NCBI GenBank assembly: GCA_910578715.1
Contig: CAJTRL010000007.1
Location: 18,899-82,898 of the forward strand
Reading direction: 5' to 3'
DNA from: an uncultured Lachnospiraceae bacterium
Lineage (GTDB): Bacteria > Bacillota > Clostridia > Lachnospirales > Lachnospiraceae
Length of the DNA: 64,000 nucleotides
Part shown: in pieces, positions 17,456-25,216 of the stretch
Position numbering within the stretch: position 1 is the stretch's first letter
Layout of the letters: each line of letters starts with the position of its first letter
The notes under the pieces: model-generated
Databases searched by the model: none
Told to the model about the DNA's origin: nothing
What the model saw: only the letters and a program-made list of their open reading frames with translations
Position numbers and translations under genes: made by a program

Positions 17456-19195
17456 ATGTGTATGGGTATCAATTATAAAAAGAACAGAATCTATTCGTTT
17501 CTCTTTCTGCTTGTCTGGTGTTTGCAGATGCTGACGGCAGTTTATTTTTGCTGTCAGAAACAAGGTTTTCACGAGGATGAGTTTTATACTTACTATTCCA
17601 CTGCGCGGACGAACGGTTTATTTGTAGAAGACGGCGCGTGGATGGAGCGGGAAGATTATTTTAACGAGTTTGTCGTGCTGAAAGGACAGAGATTTCAATA
17701 TGGGCTGGTCAGGCTGGTGCAGTCCTGGGATGTGCATCCGCCCGTATATTATTGGATTTTTCACACAGTCTGCTCTTTTTTTCCCGGACGCTTTTCCAAA
17801 TGGTTCGGTCTTGGCATCAATCTGGCGGCTTTCGGGCTCAGCCTGTTTCTGCTTCGTATTCTTGCGATGAAGATAACGGGGCGAAACGAAAAATTATCTC
17901 TGCTTGTCTGTTTATTCTATGGATTTACTCCGGCGGTCATGAGCAGCGTCGTGTTCATACGGATGTATGCGCTGCTTGTGGTATTCGTATACTTGTGCGC
18001 GATACTGCATATCGGGGTGGTTCAAAGCCGTGCGGACAGACTGCCCTTCTTTAAATTTTTACTGCCGCTTATGATAATTACCTATCTCGGTTTCCTGACC
18101 CAGTATTATTATTTTATTTTCCTGTTTTTTATGGGCTTTGCGTTCTGCCTGTATTTGTTATGGAGGGACAGAAATCTGTGGAACTGCATCCGCTATGGCG
18201 GCAGTCAGGCAGTAGTCTTTGTACTGGCCTATCTGACCTATCCTTCCTGGCCCGGGCAGATGTTCCGGGGACAGCGGGGCGCGCAGGCGACGAGCAATTT
18301 CTTCGATGTTTCCAACACGCTGACACGGATTTCTTTTTTCTGGGAACTGATGAACGAGTATGTATTTGGAAAAATGTTATTGCCGCTATTGATTATATTG
18401 TTCATTATGGCCGTATATCTGGTCTGGCGGAGAAACGCGGGCGCCGGAGCGGGGAAAATGCAGAGCAGTGAAGAGCAGAGCCGGGAAAAGCAGGACAGTG
18501 AGGGTCAGAACTGGAAAAAGCAGAGCAGTGAAGAGCAGAACTGGAAAAAGCAGAACAGTGAAGAGCAAAATCGGGAAAAGCAGAGTTGGCGAGGAAATGA
18601 CAGGGTGGTCTGGATATTGCTTTTTTGCGCTGTGTCCGGTTATTTTCTGGCAGTGTCTAAAACCGCGCTGCTGCTCGGCGATACTTCGGTCCGCTATCAG
18701 ATGCCGGTTTACGGGATGGCTGTTCTGCTGTTATTTGGGATGATATGGAAAATTGCAGAACGATTTGGAAAAAAAGGAATTGTGGCAGCGTCTGCGCTGG
18801 TTTTGCTGTGCATGCTGTCCAATCTGTCCGCCCTGTTTTCCGGGCGCGTTGTTTTTCTGTACCCGGAAGCGGAAGAGAGGCTTTGTTTTGCGGAGGAACA
18901 GGCCGCGAGGAATACGCCGGTTATCTGCCTTTATGATGCGGGGCAGAGCTGGTGCGTATGGGACTGCGCGGATGAATTTTTTGAATATGAAAGAATCTAT
19001 TTTGCGAGCCAGAACGATACCGTGCCGATTGCGGATGCAGTCGTCGCGGAAAGCGAAGCGCTCGTCGTCTATTTAAGCGGTACTGCGGAAAAACAAGAGC
19101 AGTTACAGCGTATTCTGGACAGCAATCCGAGGCTTACGGAATATGAACTGAAATATCAGGAAAAGTACTGCGACGTCTATTATTTTCACGGATGA
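17456..19195 (+). CDS. Multi-pass GT-C-like membrane glycosyltransferase with a repeat-bearing loop
   Basis: A 579-residue protein with about ten membrane helices. The first outer loop contains HEDEFYTYYSTART and later WDVHPPVYYWIF, the acidic and His-Pro-Pro features of GT39-like lipid-linked sugar transferases that act outside the cell. Near residues 335-380 a hydrophilic loop is filled with four 10-residue repeats of the type SSEEQNWKKQ, encoded by exact 30-bp units at 18461-18580. A soluble C-terminal domain of about 100 residues follows the last helix. Likely role: adding a decorating sugar to the exported polymer. Confidence 0.78.
   Translation: MCMGINYKKNRIYSFLFLLVWCLQMLTAVYFCCQKQGFHEDEFYTYYSTARTNGLFVEDGAWMEREDYFNEFVVLKGQRFQYGLVRLVQSWDVHPPVYYWIFHTVCSFFPGRFSKWFGLGINLAAFGLSLFLLRILAMKITGRNEKLSLLVCLFYGFTPAVMSSVVFIRMYALLVVFVYLCAILHIGVVQSRADRLPFFKFLLPLMIITYLGFLTQYYYFIFLFFMGFAFCLYLLWRDRNLWNCIRYGGSQAVVFVLAYLTYPSWPGQMFRGQRGAQATSNFFDVSNTLTRISFFWELMNEYVFGKMLLPLLIILFIMAVYLVWRRNAGAGAGKMQSSEEQSREKQDSEGQNWKKQSSEEQNWKKQNSEEQNREKQSWRGNDRVVWILLFCAVSGYFLAVSKTALLLGDTSVRYQMPVYGMAVLLLFGMIWKIAERFGKKGIVAASALVLLCMLSNLSALFSGRVVFLYPEAEERLCFAEEQAARNTPVICLYDAGQSWCVWDCADEFFEYERIYFASQNDTVPIADAVVAESEALVVYLSGTAEKQEQLQRILDSNPRLTEYELKYQEKYCDVYYFHG
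18461..18590 (+). repeat. 30-bp in-frame tandem repeat inside the GT-C gene
   Basis: Units start at 18461, 18491, 18521 and 18551, each 30 bp, beginning CAGAGCAGTGAAGAGCAGA or a close variant and ending GGAAAAG. A fifth partial unit starts at 18581. Each encodes ten residues (Q-S-S-E-E-Q-N-W-K-K pattern). Copy number can change without breaking the frame. Confidence 0.9.
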
Positions 19196-19330
19196 TTCTG
19201 AATCTGGCACTGTGAAAGTATTGTTTTGCATTTCTCTGATTATCCCGGAATCAGAAGCACAATTTCAGCCGGAATTACCAACAGTAGCCATATCTTCCAT
19301 ATAGTTGCTTCGGAATAGCGGTGCTGTGAG

Positions 19331-19349
19331 GATATACTATTTGTATATC
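19331..19349 (+). promoter_or_regulatory. Inverted repeat upstream of the XRE gene, possible operator
   Basis: GATATAC at 19331-19337 and GTATATC at 19343-19349 form a perfect 7-bp inverted repeat with a 5-base spacer, 25 bases before the start codon. Its size suits an XRE dimer, suggesting self-regulation. The rest of the spacer 19196-19330 shows no clear terminator or promoter. Confidence 0.4.
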
Positions 19350-19373
19350 ATGACAACTGGAAGGTATGATTTC

Positions 19374-19706
19374 ATGGATTGGCTGAGCGTTGGCGAGAAT
19401 ATCAGAAAGAAGAGGCTGGCAAAGTCGTGGAAACAGGCGACTCTGGCAGAGATGGTCGATTTGTCCAATTCTTATATGGGAATGATTGAGCGTGGGGAGA
19501 AGGTTCCCAGGCTGGAAACCTTTGTGCATATTACGAATGCGCTGGATACGACTTCCGATGAGATACTGGAGGGCGTGCTGAATAAAGGTTATGAAATACG
19601 AATGTCCGAGTATATCAGAAAAATCGAAGAACTGCCAAGAGAAGAACGCAGCCAGATTTATGATGTGCTGGATGTTATGCTGAAATACGGACACAGAAGG
19701 AAATAG
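19374..19706 (+). CDS. XRE-family helix-turn-helix regulator
   Basis: A 110-residue protein. Residues 5-60 form a Cro/C1-type helix-turn-helix: VGENIRKKRLAKSWKQATLA, then NSYMGMIERGEKVPRLETF. A short helical tail follows, with EELPREERSQIYDVLDVML, probably for dimerisation. The start at 19374 follows GGAAGG; the frame extends upstream without a ribosome site. It is the first gene of the quorum-sensing cluster, in the same direction as the LytTR regulator 55 bases downstream, and may gate expression of the circuit. Confidence 0.88.
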   Translation: MDWLSVGENIRKKRLAKSWKQATLAEMVDLSNSYMGMIERGEKVPRLETFVHITNALDTTSDEILEGVLNKGYEIRMSEYIRKIEELPREERSQIYDVLDVMLKYGHRRK

Positions 19707-19730
19707 GCGGTATGAATCCTGAAACTGAAT

Positions 19731-19746
19731 GTCTGCCGGAGCGGAC
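19731..19746 (+). repeat. Small pre-start hairpin (GTCTGC-CGGA-GCGGAC)
   Basis: A 6-bp stem with one T-G wobble, followed by AGATGGGTGTGGGT and the start codon at 19761. It belongs to the recurring hairpin family. Confidence 0.5.
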
Positions 19747-19760
19747 AGATGGGTGTGGGT

Positions 19761-20504
19761 ATGTACAAAATAGCAATCTGTGAAGACGATAAAGATTATA
19801 TTGAGTATATGAAGCAGATAATTCTGAAAACAGACATCGTAGAGGAAGATATGCTTTTGTTCTATGATTTTTACTCCGGTGAGCAGTTCTGTCAGTATTC
19901 GGACTTCGATTTCGATTTGGTAATACTGGATATGCAGATGGGGGATATGGACGGTTACGAAACGGCGATGAAAATGCGTAAGATGGGCCATAATTTCCTG
20001 CTCGTATTCTGCTCCGGCGTCGTACAGCCGTTTTCTTTGTCATACAAGGCAAATCCGTTCCGTTATCTGTTAAAGGAATTTTCTGAAGATGAGATGATTA
20101 GCGAGATGGCGGAAGTGATTCATGAGATGAAGGCAAAGAAACAGAATCCTTTTATCATCTGTCAGGCTAAATCCAAAGAAAAAATCAGAGTCTTTCCTGA
20201 GTCGGTCGCCTATATATCTAAGTATAAAGAGTACAGTATTATACATCCTGCCGGTAAACTCGCGGAGTCCTATCTGGGAGAGACTCTGCGCTCCTCTCTG
20301 AAATTGAATGAAATACATAAAATATTTGACGAAAGCTGTGGGTTTGTCCGGGCGCATAACAGTTATATCATTAATATGTCGTGTATCGTATCGATAGAAT
20401 CTCATTATGTGAAACTGACGACAGGAGAATATCTTTCTTTTTCAAGGGCGCGGGCTGGTGAATTCAGGCAGACTTTTGCCAGATTTGCGGCGGCAAAATA
20501 TTAA
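19761..20504 (+). CDS. LytTR-type response regulator (AgrA-like)
   Basis: A 247-residue two-domain regulator. Residues 1-120 are a receiver: acidic pocket IAICEDDKD at the N-terminus, phospho-accepting Asp in LVILDMQMGDMDGYE, and the conserved Lys in LLKEFSEDE. Residues 140-245 are a LytTR DNA-binding domain (KEKIRVFPESVAYISKYKEY, FVRAHNSYIINMSCIVSI). The start at 19761 gives the usual MYKIAICEDD; a second in-frame ATG lies at 19749. Its partner kinase follows at once. The likely target is the agrD promoter region. Confidence 0.92.
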   Translation: MYKIAICEDDKDYIEYMKQIILKTDIVEEDMLLFYDFYSGEQFCQYSDFDFDLVILDMQMGDMDGYETAMKMRKMGHNFLLVFCSGVVQPFSLSYKANPFRYLLKEFSEDEMISEMAEVIHEMKAKKQNPFIICQAKSKEKIRVFPESVAYISKYKEYSIIHPAGKLAESYLGETLRSSLKLNEIHKIFDESCGFVRAHNSYIINMSCIVSIESHYVKLTTGEYLSFSRARAGEFRQTFARFAAAKY

Positions 20505-20539
20505 GCTGTATTGGGTGTATATTTGGAGGAAAGGTCTGG

Positions 20540-20563
20540 ATGCTGAATTGGGGTCGGAAATGA
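20540..20563 (+). CDS. Possible 7-codon leader peptide coupled to the kinase gene
   Basis: GGAGGA at 20525-20530, the only strong ribosome site here, is followed 9 bases later by an ATG opening the tiny frame MLNWGRK. Its TGA at 20561-20563 overlaps the kinase ATG at 20560-20562. This suggests the kinase is translated by re-initiation. It could also be chance, with the kinase starting at another codon. Confidence 0.35.
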   Translation: MLNWGRK

Positions 20564-21900
20564 TATTTAGGCTGGTACAGATTTTCATATGTGTGTTGGA
20601 AGCATATCTGATAATTGATTTCTTTATGGCTTTTTTCAGGTTTAGAGAATCTGTTGACGGAAAATATACAAAGCTATGGCTGGTAACGGGAACGGCAATA
20701 TGTATTCGCGCGATTAATCTTCTGAACAGCACATCGCTTAATATGGCGGCAACTTTTATCATATACTTTTCTATTATTATCTTCTTCTTTCAGGGAAAAT
20801 TATTCAGTAAATTTCTTTATTATATTACGGCGGTCATTATTATGCTCGGCAGTGAATTTCTGGGAGTCATTTTATTGTCTCTGCAGACGGATTTTGCGCC
20901 AAATCATGTAGAATCCAATCAGGCGGTCATCAGTATTTCGATGCTGAGCCTGAAACTGCTGACGTTTATTTTATATCGTATTATTAAAAGAAATGCGGAC
21001 AATTCTGATAATCATAAAATAAATTTTCAGATTACCTTATGGTATTCTATTATGCCGGTTTCTCTCATTGGAATTATGATTGCGGTAACAAGACTGAATA
21101 TTGATTTTACATCGATGGGCTTTGCGCAGATTTTATTGCTGGTAAGCTGTATTCTTGCTCTGATTGGGAGTGTTGCTATTTTCTATGTTTTTGACAGGTA
21201 TTCGCAGTCTGTCTGGAAGCTGCGGCAGCAGGAAGTCATGATTACAAAACTGGAAATGGAAGAAAAGCATTATGGACAGGTTGAGCGGGTGAACAGAGAG
21301 CATGCGGCTTTTCTCCACGATATCCGCCATTATATGAAGGTAATCGGTGAAATGGCGGCGGATAATGACGATAAGGCAATTATACGAATATTGTCCGAAC
21401 TGCAGATAAAAGTTTCCAGCACGGAAATGGAGATGTTATGCTCCAATCATTTATTGAACGTTATTTTGAATGAAAAGAAAAAGGATGCGGAAAGGAAAGG
21501 CATCGGGATGAAAGTTGTTGTTGAACCGGGATTTTCTATCAACCGGGTAACTGATACGGATATCATCGTGATTATCAGCAATTTGCTGGACAATGCGCTG
21601 GAGGCGGCTGAAAAATGCTCCAACGGGTATATAAAAGCATATTTGTTTACCCGGAACAGCCACTTTTCCGTGATAAAAATTGTCAATAATTATGCCGGCC
21701 GGATAGATGTCAGGGAAGGCAGACTGCTGACCGGCAAGGCGGACAGAATGCGGCATGGATACGGGATTCAGAATGTAGGCAGTATAGCAGAAAAGTATGG
21801 CGGATATCTGCACTATTTTTACGCGGAAGGAGAGTTTACGGCCGTAGTGATATTGCCGGAAGTGATGTCCTGGGATGAAGGGGAAAGTGCGGGAGACTGA
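20560..21900 (+). CDS. GHKL sensor histidine kinase (AgrC-like)
   Basis: A 446-residue membrane kinase. Residues 1-212 hold six or so transmembrane helices, the peptide-sensing part. A coiled region leads to the phospho-accepting histidine in FLHDIRHYMK (about residue 253). The ATP-binding domain shows NLLDNALEAAE (Asn near 345) and GYGIQNVGSIAEKYGG. Such GHKL/HATPase_c_5 kinases sense cyclic autoinducer peptides. The frame is open back to 20458, overlapping the regulator gene. ATG 20560 is chosen because the first membrane helix begins there, but a non-ATG start remains possible. Confidence 0.88.
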   Translation: MIFRLVQIFICVLEAYLIIDFFMAFFRFRESVDGKYTKLWLVTGTAICIRAINLLNSTSLNMAATFIIYFSIIIFFFQGKLFSKFLYYITAVIIMLGSEFLGVILLSLQTDFAPNHVESNQAVISISMLSLKLLTFILYRIIKRNADNSDNHKINFQITLWYSIMPVSLIGIMIAVTRLNIDFTSMGFAQILLLVSCILALIGSVAIFYVFDRYSQSVWKLRQQEVMITKLEMEEKHYGQVERVNREHAAFLHDIRHYMKVIGEMAADNDDKAIIRILSELQIKVSSTEMEMLCSNHLLNVILNEKKKDAERKGIGMKVVVEPGFSINRVTDTDIIVIISNLLDNALEAAEKCSNGYIKAYLFTRNSHFSVIKIVNNYAGRIDVREGRLLTGKADRMRHGYGIQNVGSIAEKYGGYLHYFYAEGEFTAVVILPEVMSWDEGESAGD

Positions 21901-21960
21901 TTTCAGGTGAACTAGGACAGCAGATTTGAAGGGCAATCGACCATAGAAAAAATGATATAT

Positions 21961-21992
21961 GCAAATTTTACCGAAAAAATGTCTAAATTTGC
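21961..21992 (+). promoter_or_regulatory. Inverted repeat in the agrD promoter region
   Basis: GCAAATTT at 21961-21968 and AAATTTGC at 21985-21992 are perfect inverted arms separated by 16 bases (24 bp centre to centre). A -10-like TATGAT or GATAAT follows at 22023-22031 with no recognisable -35, as expected for an activator-dependent promoter. It is a candidate site for the LytTR or XRE regulator. Confidence 0.45.
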
Positions 21993-22064
21993 GAATCCTA
22001 ACAAATATAGAAAAAAATCGTGTATGATAATGCTATCTAAAATTTTAAGATTGGAGGAATCATC

Positions 22065-22205
22065 GTGAAAAAGAAAAACTTATTTGGGGTAGTGAACTGC
22101 CTGGCATTATTATTCACCGTTTTAACATCTCAGCTTTTGTGCGCGTGGTATTTCCATCAGCCGGAACTTCCCGCTGAAGCGGACAAGTACAGAAAATTTA
22201 AATAA
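22065..22205 (+). CDS. agrD: Cyclic autoinducer peptide precursor (AgrD-like)
   Basis: A 46-residue frame starting with GTG after GGAGG. It has a basic start (MKKKNLFGVV), a hydrophobic amphipathic stretch, then CAWYFHQPELPAEAD. The order Cys, aromatic residues, Gln-Pro, x-x-Pro and an acidic tail is that of clostridial cyclic lactone autoinducers. By analogy with AgrD, AgrB would cut after the ring, leaving a five-residue thiolactone from Cys26 to Phe30 (CAWYF). It lies six bases before agrB. The ring boundaries are inferred. Confidence 0.88.
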   Translation: MKKKNLFGVVNCLALLFTVLTSQLLCAWYFHQPELPAEADKYRKFK

Positions 22206-22210
22206 ACGCC

Positions 22211-22807
22211 ATGTTTGAGCGGACAGTGCAGAAACTGGTGGACGGCCAGATAGAGAAAGGCGCTTTAAAGGAAGAGGACAGGAACATTTACAAGTATGGC
22301 TATCAGGTAATGATTGAGTTTTTTATCAATGTTATCGTGTCCATAGCGATTGCGGTTCTGTTTCAGGCCTATGAGATTGTCATCGTTTTCACAATCGCTT
22401 ATTTACTGATACGGGGCTATGCGGGCGGGTATCATGCCAGGACAAGTCTCGGATGTTTTTGTTTATCCGCATGTATACTTATAAGCGTCATCGTAATCGT
22501 GCAATTTATAGATGCGGTAAATCCTGCCAGGTGGCTGCTTCTGGTACCGGAGGTAATTGTAACGCCGTTTATTTTGTGGCTGGCTCCGGTGCCTGTTGCG
22601 AACAGACCTGTTTCGGATAATGAACGGGTTCATTTTCGGAAAAAGGTCTGGCAGATATATTGCATCGAACTGACAACAGCGCTGATTATGCTCTATTTTG
22701 GATTGACTACATATGCGATGTCGGTTCTGGCGGTACATACTGTACTCTTTGTCATAATAATGCTGCAAATAGTAAAAAATCAAAAAGCTGCGCGGACTGC
22801 AAAATAG
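22211..22807 (+). CDS. agrB: AgrB-family autoinducer-processing membrane protease
   Basis: A 198-residue integral membrane protein that cleaves the AgrD precursor and forms its thiolactone. The motif RGYAGGYHARTSLGC places catalytic His75 and Cys82 seven residues apart, exactly as in AgrB proteins. About five membrane helices follow. The N-terminal amphipathic region (KGALKEEDRNIYKYG) is also typical. It is the last gene of the cluster; a terminator begins inside its final codons. Confidence 0.95.
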   Translation: MFERTVQKLVDGQIEKGALKEEDRNIYKYGYQVMIEFFINVIVSIAIAVLFQAYEIVIVFTIAYLLIRGYAGGYHARTSLGCFCLSACILISVIVIVQFIDAVNPARWLLLVPEVIVTPFILWLAPVPVANRPVSDNERVHFRKKVWQIYCIELTTALIMLYFGLTTYAMSVLAVHTVLFVIIMLQIVKNQKAARTAK

Positions 22808-22825
22808 CGGTTCGCGCAGTTTTTT
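22788..22825 (+). terminator. Rho-independent terminator of the agr cluster
   Basis: CTGCGCG at 22788-22794 (inside the end of agrB) pairs with CGCGCAG at 22813-22819, followed by six T residues. The loop contains further weak pairing. Confidence 0.82.
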
Positions 22826-22852
22826 GTGCGGACAGTGAGCGAACGGGAAGAA

Positions 22853-23755
22853 TCAGGCATGGGACAGGGTCGGAAACATCATCCTGTCCATTTCAAAACG
22901 CTCGAACCCGCTTCCCTTTAAAAACAGGGTGCAGTCATCTTCCTTCCGTAATGCCAGGGTAAGCGCGCCATGATTTTGCGGTGTAAATCCAAGAATGACC
23001 TGGCGGATGTTTCCGCCCCAATCGTTTACAATCTGCATGATATCGACGGGATGGGGAGCAAAAATATTGTGAAGGAGCAGACGGTCATTTTCTGTTTCCG
23101 CAATGACATAGGCGTCCAGTTCTTTATGGTAAAAGACATTTTCCCGCATGTATTTGGTAACATAGAACATAATCAGGCCGCTGTTATCTGTCATTTCAAA
23201 AGCGCTTTGTGGAACGCTCCGGCGGACTGCCTGTTCCAGAAGCGTCCATGCGGTTTTATCGCGCATCGGAATCTGCTCGATGACAGGTTCCTTTCCGAAG
23301 GAGCGTTCTTTGTCAGAAATTGGGATGGAGGAAGTTTCTGCAATAATCTTTCCTGAATATTGATATTCGTCCGCTTTCCGAAAGCCGAATTTCGGATAAA
23401 AATCCAGCACGCTGTCGTTGGCGAACAGATAAACGCCGTCCGTCCGCATCCTGTAATCTTTTTCGATTTCCGCCATAATCTGCCTGATAAATCCGCGGTT
23501 CCGGTATGCTTTATCGGTCATAACCGTTCCGAGCTGAATATAAAACTTTCGCTGTCCGTGCCGGATAAAATTCATGTGGCTGACAGATACATTGGCAGCA
23601 ACCTTTCCGTTCAGGACGATAGAATAGGGACGATAACCATCGCTCCAGAAACCGTTCTGATACCAGTCTTCAAAATCGATGTCAAAAGTCTGCCGGGCCA
23701 GTTCATTGAAACTCTGCCGCAATTCCTTGTTGTCTCTGTAATTTTTGATTATCAT
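22853..23755 (-). CDS. GNAT-family N-acetyltransferase, two-domain
   Basis: A 300-residue protein on the minus strand. The first 160 residues are a GNAT fold: LGTVMTDKAYRNRGFIRQIM carries the acetyl-CoA loop (R-N-R-G), and YPKFGFRKADEY the usual C-terminal strand. The second half is a separate domain that I do not recognise. The start at 23755 follows GAAAGG; a longer upstream frame has no site and unlikely composition. It diverges from pseB. At 300 residues it is much longer than PseH, so it is not the obvious acetyltransferase of that pathway. Confidence 0.8.
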   Translation of the reverse strand: MIIKNYRDNKELRQSFNELARQTFDIDFEDWYQNGFWSDGYRPYSIVLNGKVAANVSVSHMNFIRHGQRKFYIQLGTVMTDKAYRNRGFIRQIMAEIEKDYRMRTDGVYLFANDSVLDFYPKFGFRKADEYQYSGKIIAETSSIPISDKERSFGKEPVIEQIPMRDKTAWTLLEQAVRRSVPQSAFEMTDNSGLIMFYVTKYMRENVFYHKELDAYVIAETENDRLLLHNIFAPHPVDIMQIVNDWGGNIRQVILGFTPQNHGALTLALRKEDDCTLFLKGSGFERFEMDRMMFPTLSHA

Positions 23756-23970
23756 TTTAGTTATGCCTTTCTTTTTGGAAGGATTCCTTTTTTGGCACAA
23801 AGCAGTTCCGAATCCGATACATAAATTATCCCTGCCTATTACGGTCATAGTATAGCGTGTATTCGTGTAAAAATAAAGCAATTTATCGAGAAAAAAAGCA
23901 TCAAAATACATGAATATTTTGAAAAAATAACATAAAGCGACACGAATAAAAAACCTTCCTTTTTGTAATA

Positions 23971-23999
23971 TTGCCAACGGAAATGACCTATGCTATACT
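23971..23999 (+). promoter_or_regulatory. Sigma-A promoter of pseB
   Basis: TTGCCA at 23971-23976 and TATACT at 23994-23999 are 17 bp apart. Transcription would begin near 24006, giving a leader of about 30 bases before the GGAGG site and the ATG at 24038. Confidence 0.75.
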
Positions 24000-24037
24000 A
24001 AAACCTGATATTGACAACGAAAACTGGAGGACGAACG

Positions 24038-25021
24038 ATGTTGACAAATAAAACAATTTTAATAACCGGCGGGACAGGCTCTTTTGGAAAAAGTTTTACC
24101 AAATATGTGCTGACCCATTATGCACCGAAAAAAATAATCATCTATTCCCGCGATGAGTTCAAACAATGGGCGATGGCGGACGAGTTTAAAGAATATGCAG
24201 AAAAGCTGCGGTTTTTTATCGGGGATGTGCGCGACCTGGCAAGGCTGAAAAGGGCCTGTGAGGGCGTTGATTACATCATTCATGCGGCGGCGCTTAAACA
24301 GGTTCCGTCCTGTGAGTATAATCCGAACGAAGCGATTAAGACAAATATCCACGGCGCGATGAATGTAATTGATGCGGCGCTGGACTGCGGCGTTCACAAA
24401 GTGGTTGCCCTGTCAACGGACAAGGCGGTCAATCCGGTGAATTTGTATGGCGGCACAAAATTAGTATCGGATAAACTTTTTGTGGCGGCCAATGCCTATG
24501 CGGGAAACAAGGACGTCTGCTTTTCCATCGTCCGTTATGGAAACGTGGCGGGGAGCAGAGGCTCCATCATTCCGATTTTTGAGAAAATTATCAGAGAGGG
24601 CGGGACGGAACTGCCGATTACCGATACGAGGATGACCCGTTTCTGGATTAGCCTTACGCAAGGAATTGAGCTTGTTATCAAAGCGCTGGCGGAGGCGAAA
24701 GGCGGGGAGACTTTTATCAGCAAAATCCCTTCTTTCAAGGTGACGGATTTGGCGGAAGCCATGCTGCCGGGCGCCAAGCTGAAAGAAATCGGCATTCGTC
24801 CAGGCGAAAAACTGCATGAAATCATGGTGACGACGGAAGACTCCGCTACGACCTACGAATACGATAAGCATTTCATCGTTTATCCGCAGATGACCTGGAA
24901 TAACAGACAGCAGCCGGATTTGAGCGGTAAAAAGGTAACGGACGGTTTTTCGTACAGTTCGGACAATAACACGGAGTGGCTTTCCGTGGAGGATATCCGG
25001 GAAAGGCTGAAAGAAATATAA
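24038..25021 (+). CDS. pseB: UDP-N-acetylglucosamine 4,6-dehydratase (inverting)
   Basis: First enzyme of pseudaminic acid synthesis: dehydrates UDP-GlcNAc with inversion at C5. The 327-residue protein has the Rossmann loop ITGGTGSFGKSF, the family marker YSRDEFKQWAMADEF, and AALKQVPSCEYNPNEAIKTN, which contains the Lys that replaces the usual Tyr-x3-Lys arrangement. The start at 24038 is set by the GGAGG site and the promoter position. pseC follows after 195 bases. Confidence 0.94.
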   Translation: MLTNKTILITGGTGSFGKSFTKYVLTHYAPKKIIIYSRDEFKQWAMADEFKEYAEKLRFFIGDVRDLARLKRACEGVDYIIHAAALKQVPSCEYNPNEAIKTNIHGAMNVIDAALDCGVHKVVALSTDKAVNPVNLYGGTKLVSDKLFVAANAYAGNKDVCFSIVRYGNVAGSRGSIIPIFEKIIREGGTELPITDTRMTRFWISLTQGIELVIKALAEAKGGETFISKIPSFKVTDLAEAMLPGAKLKEIGIRPGEKLHEIMVTTEDSATTYEYDKHFIVYPQMTWNNRQQPDLSGKKVTDGFSYSSDNNTEWLSVEDIRERLKEI

Positions 25022-25216
25022 ATCATTTCCGCGGGGAAGAAGGACATACAGAAATGTATGTCCTTCCGCGATAAATCCCGTTTGTGCCTGACGGTACAGA
25101 CTTGTGGGCGGGAGAGAGAACATGGCGATAGAGACGGAGAGACCGGGAAAACAATGGCGGTAGGAAAACAGGGACGAGGAGACGGAAAAAAGGAATTAGA
25201 ATAGACGGGAAAGGAA

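Noticed and set aside
22853..23755. The GNAT beside pseB as PseH
   Set aside because: It is about 300 residues with a second domain and diverges from pseB; PseH proteins are about 160-190 residues. Adjacency alone is not enough.
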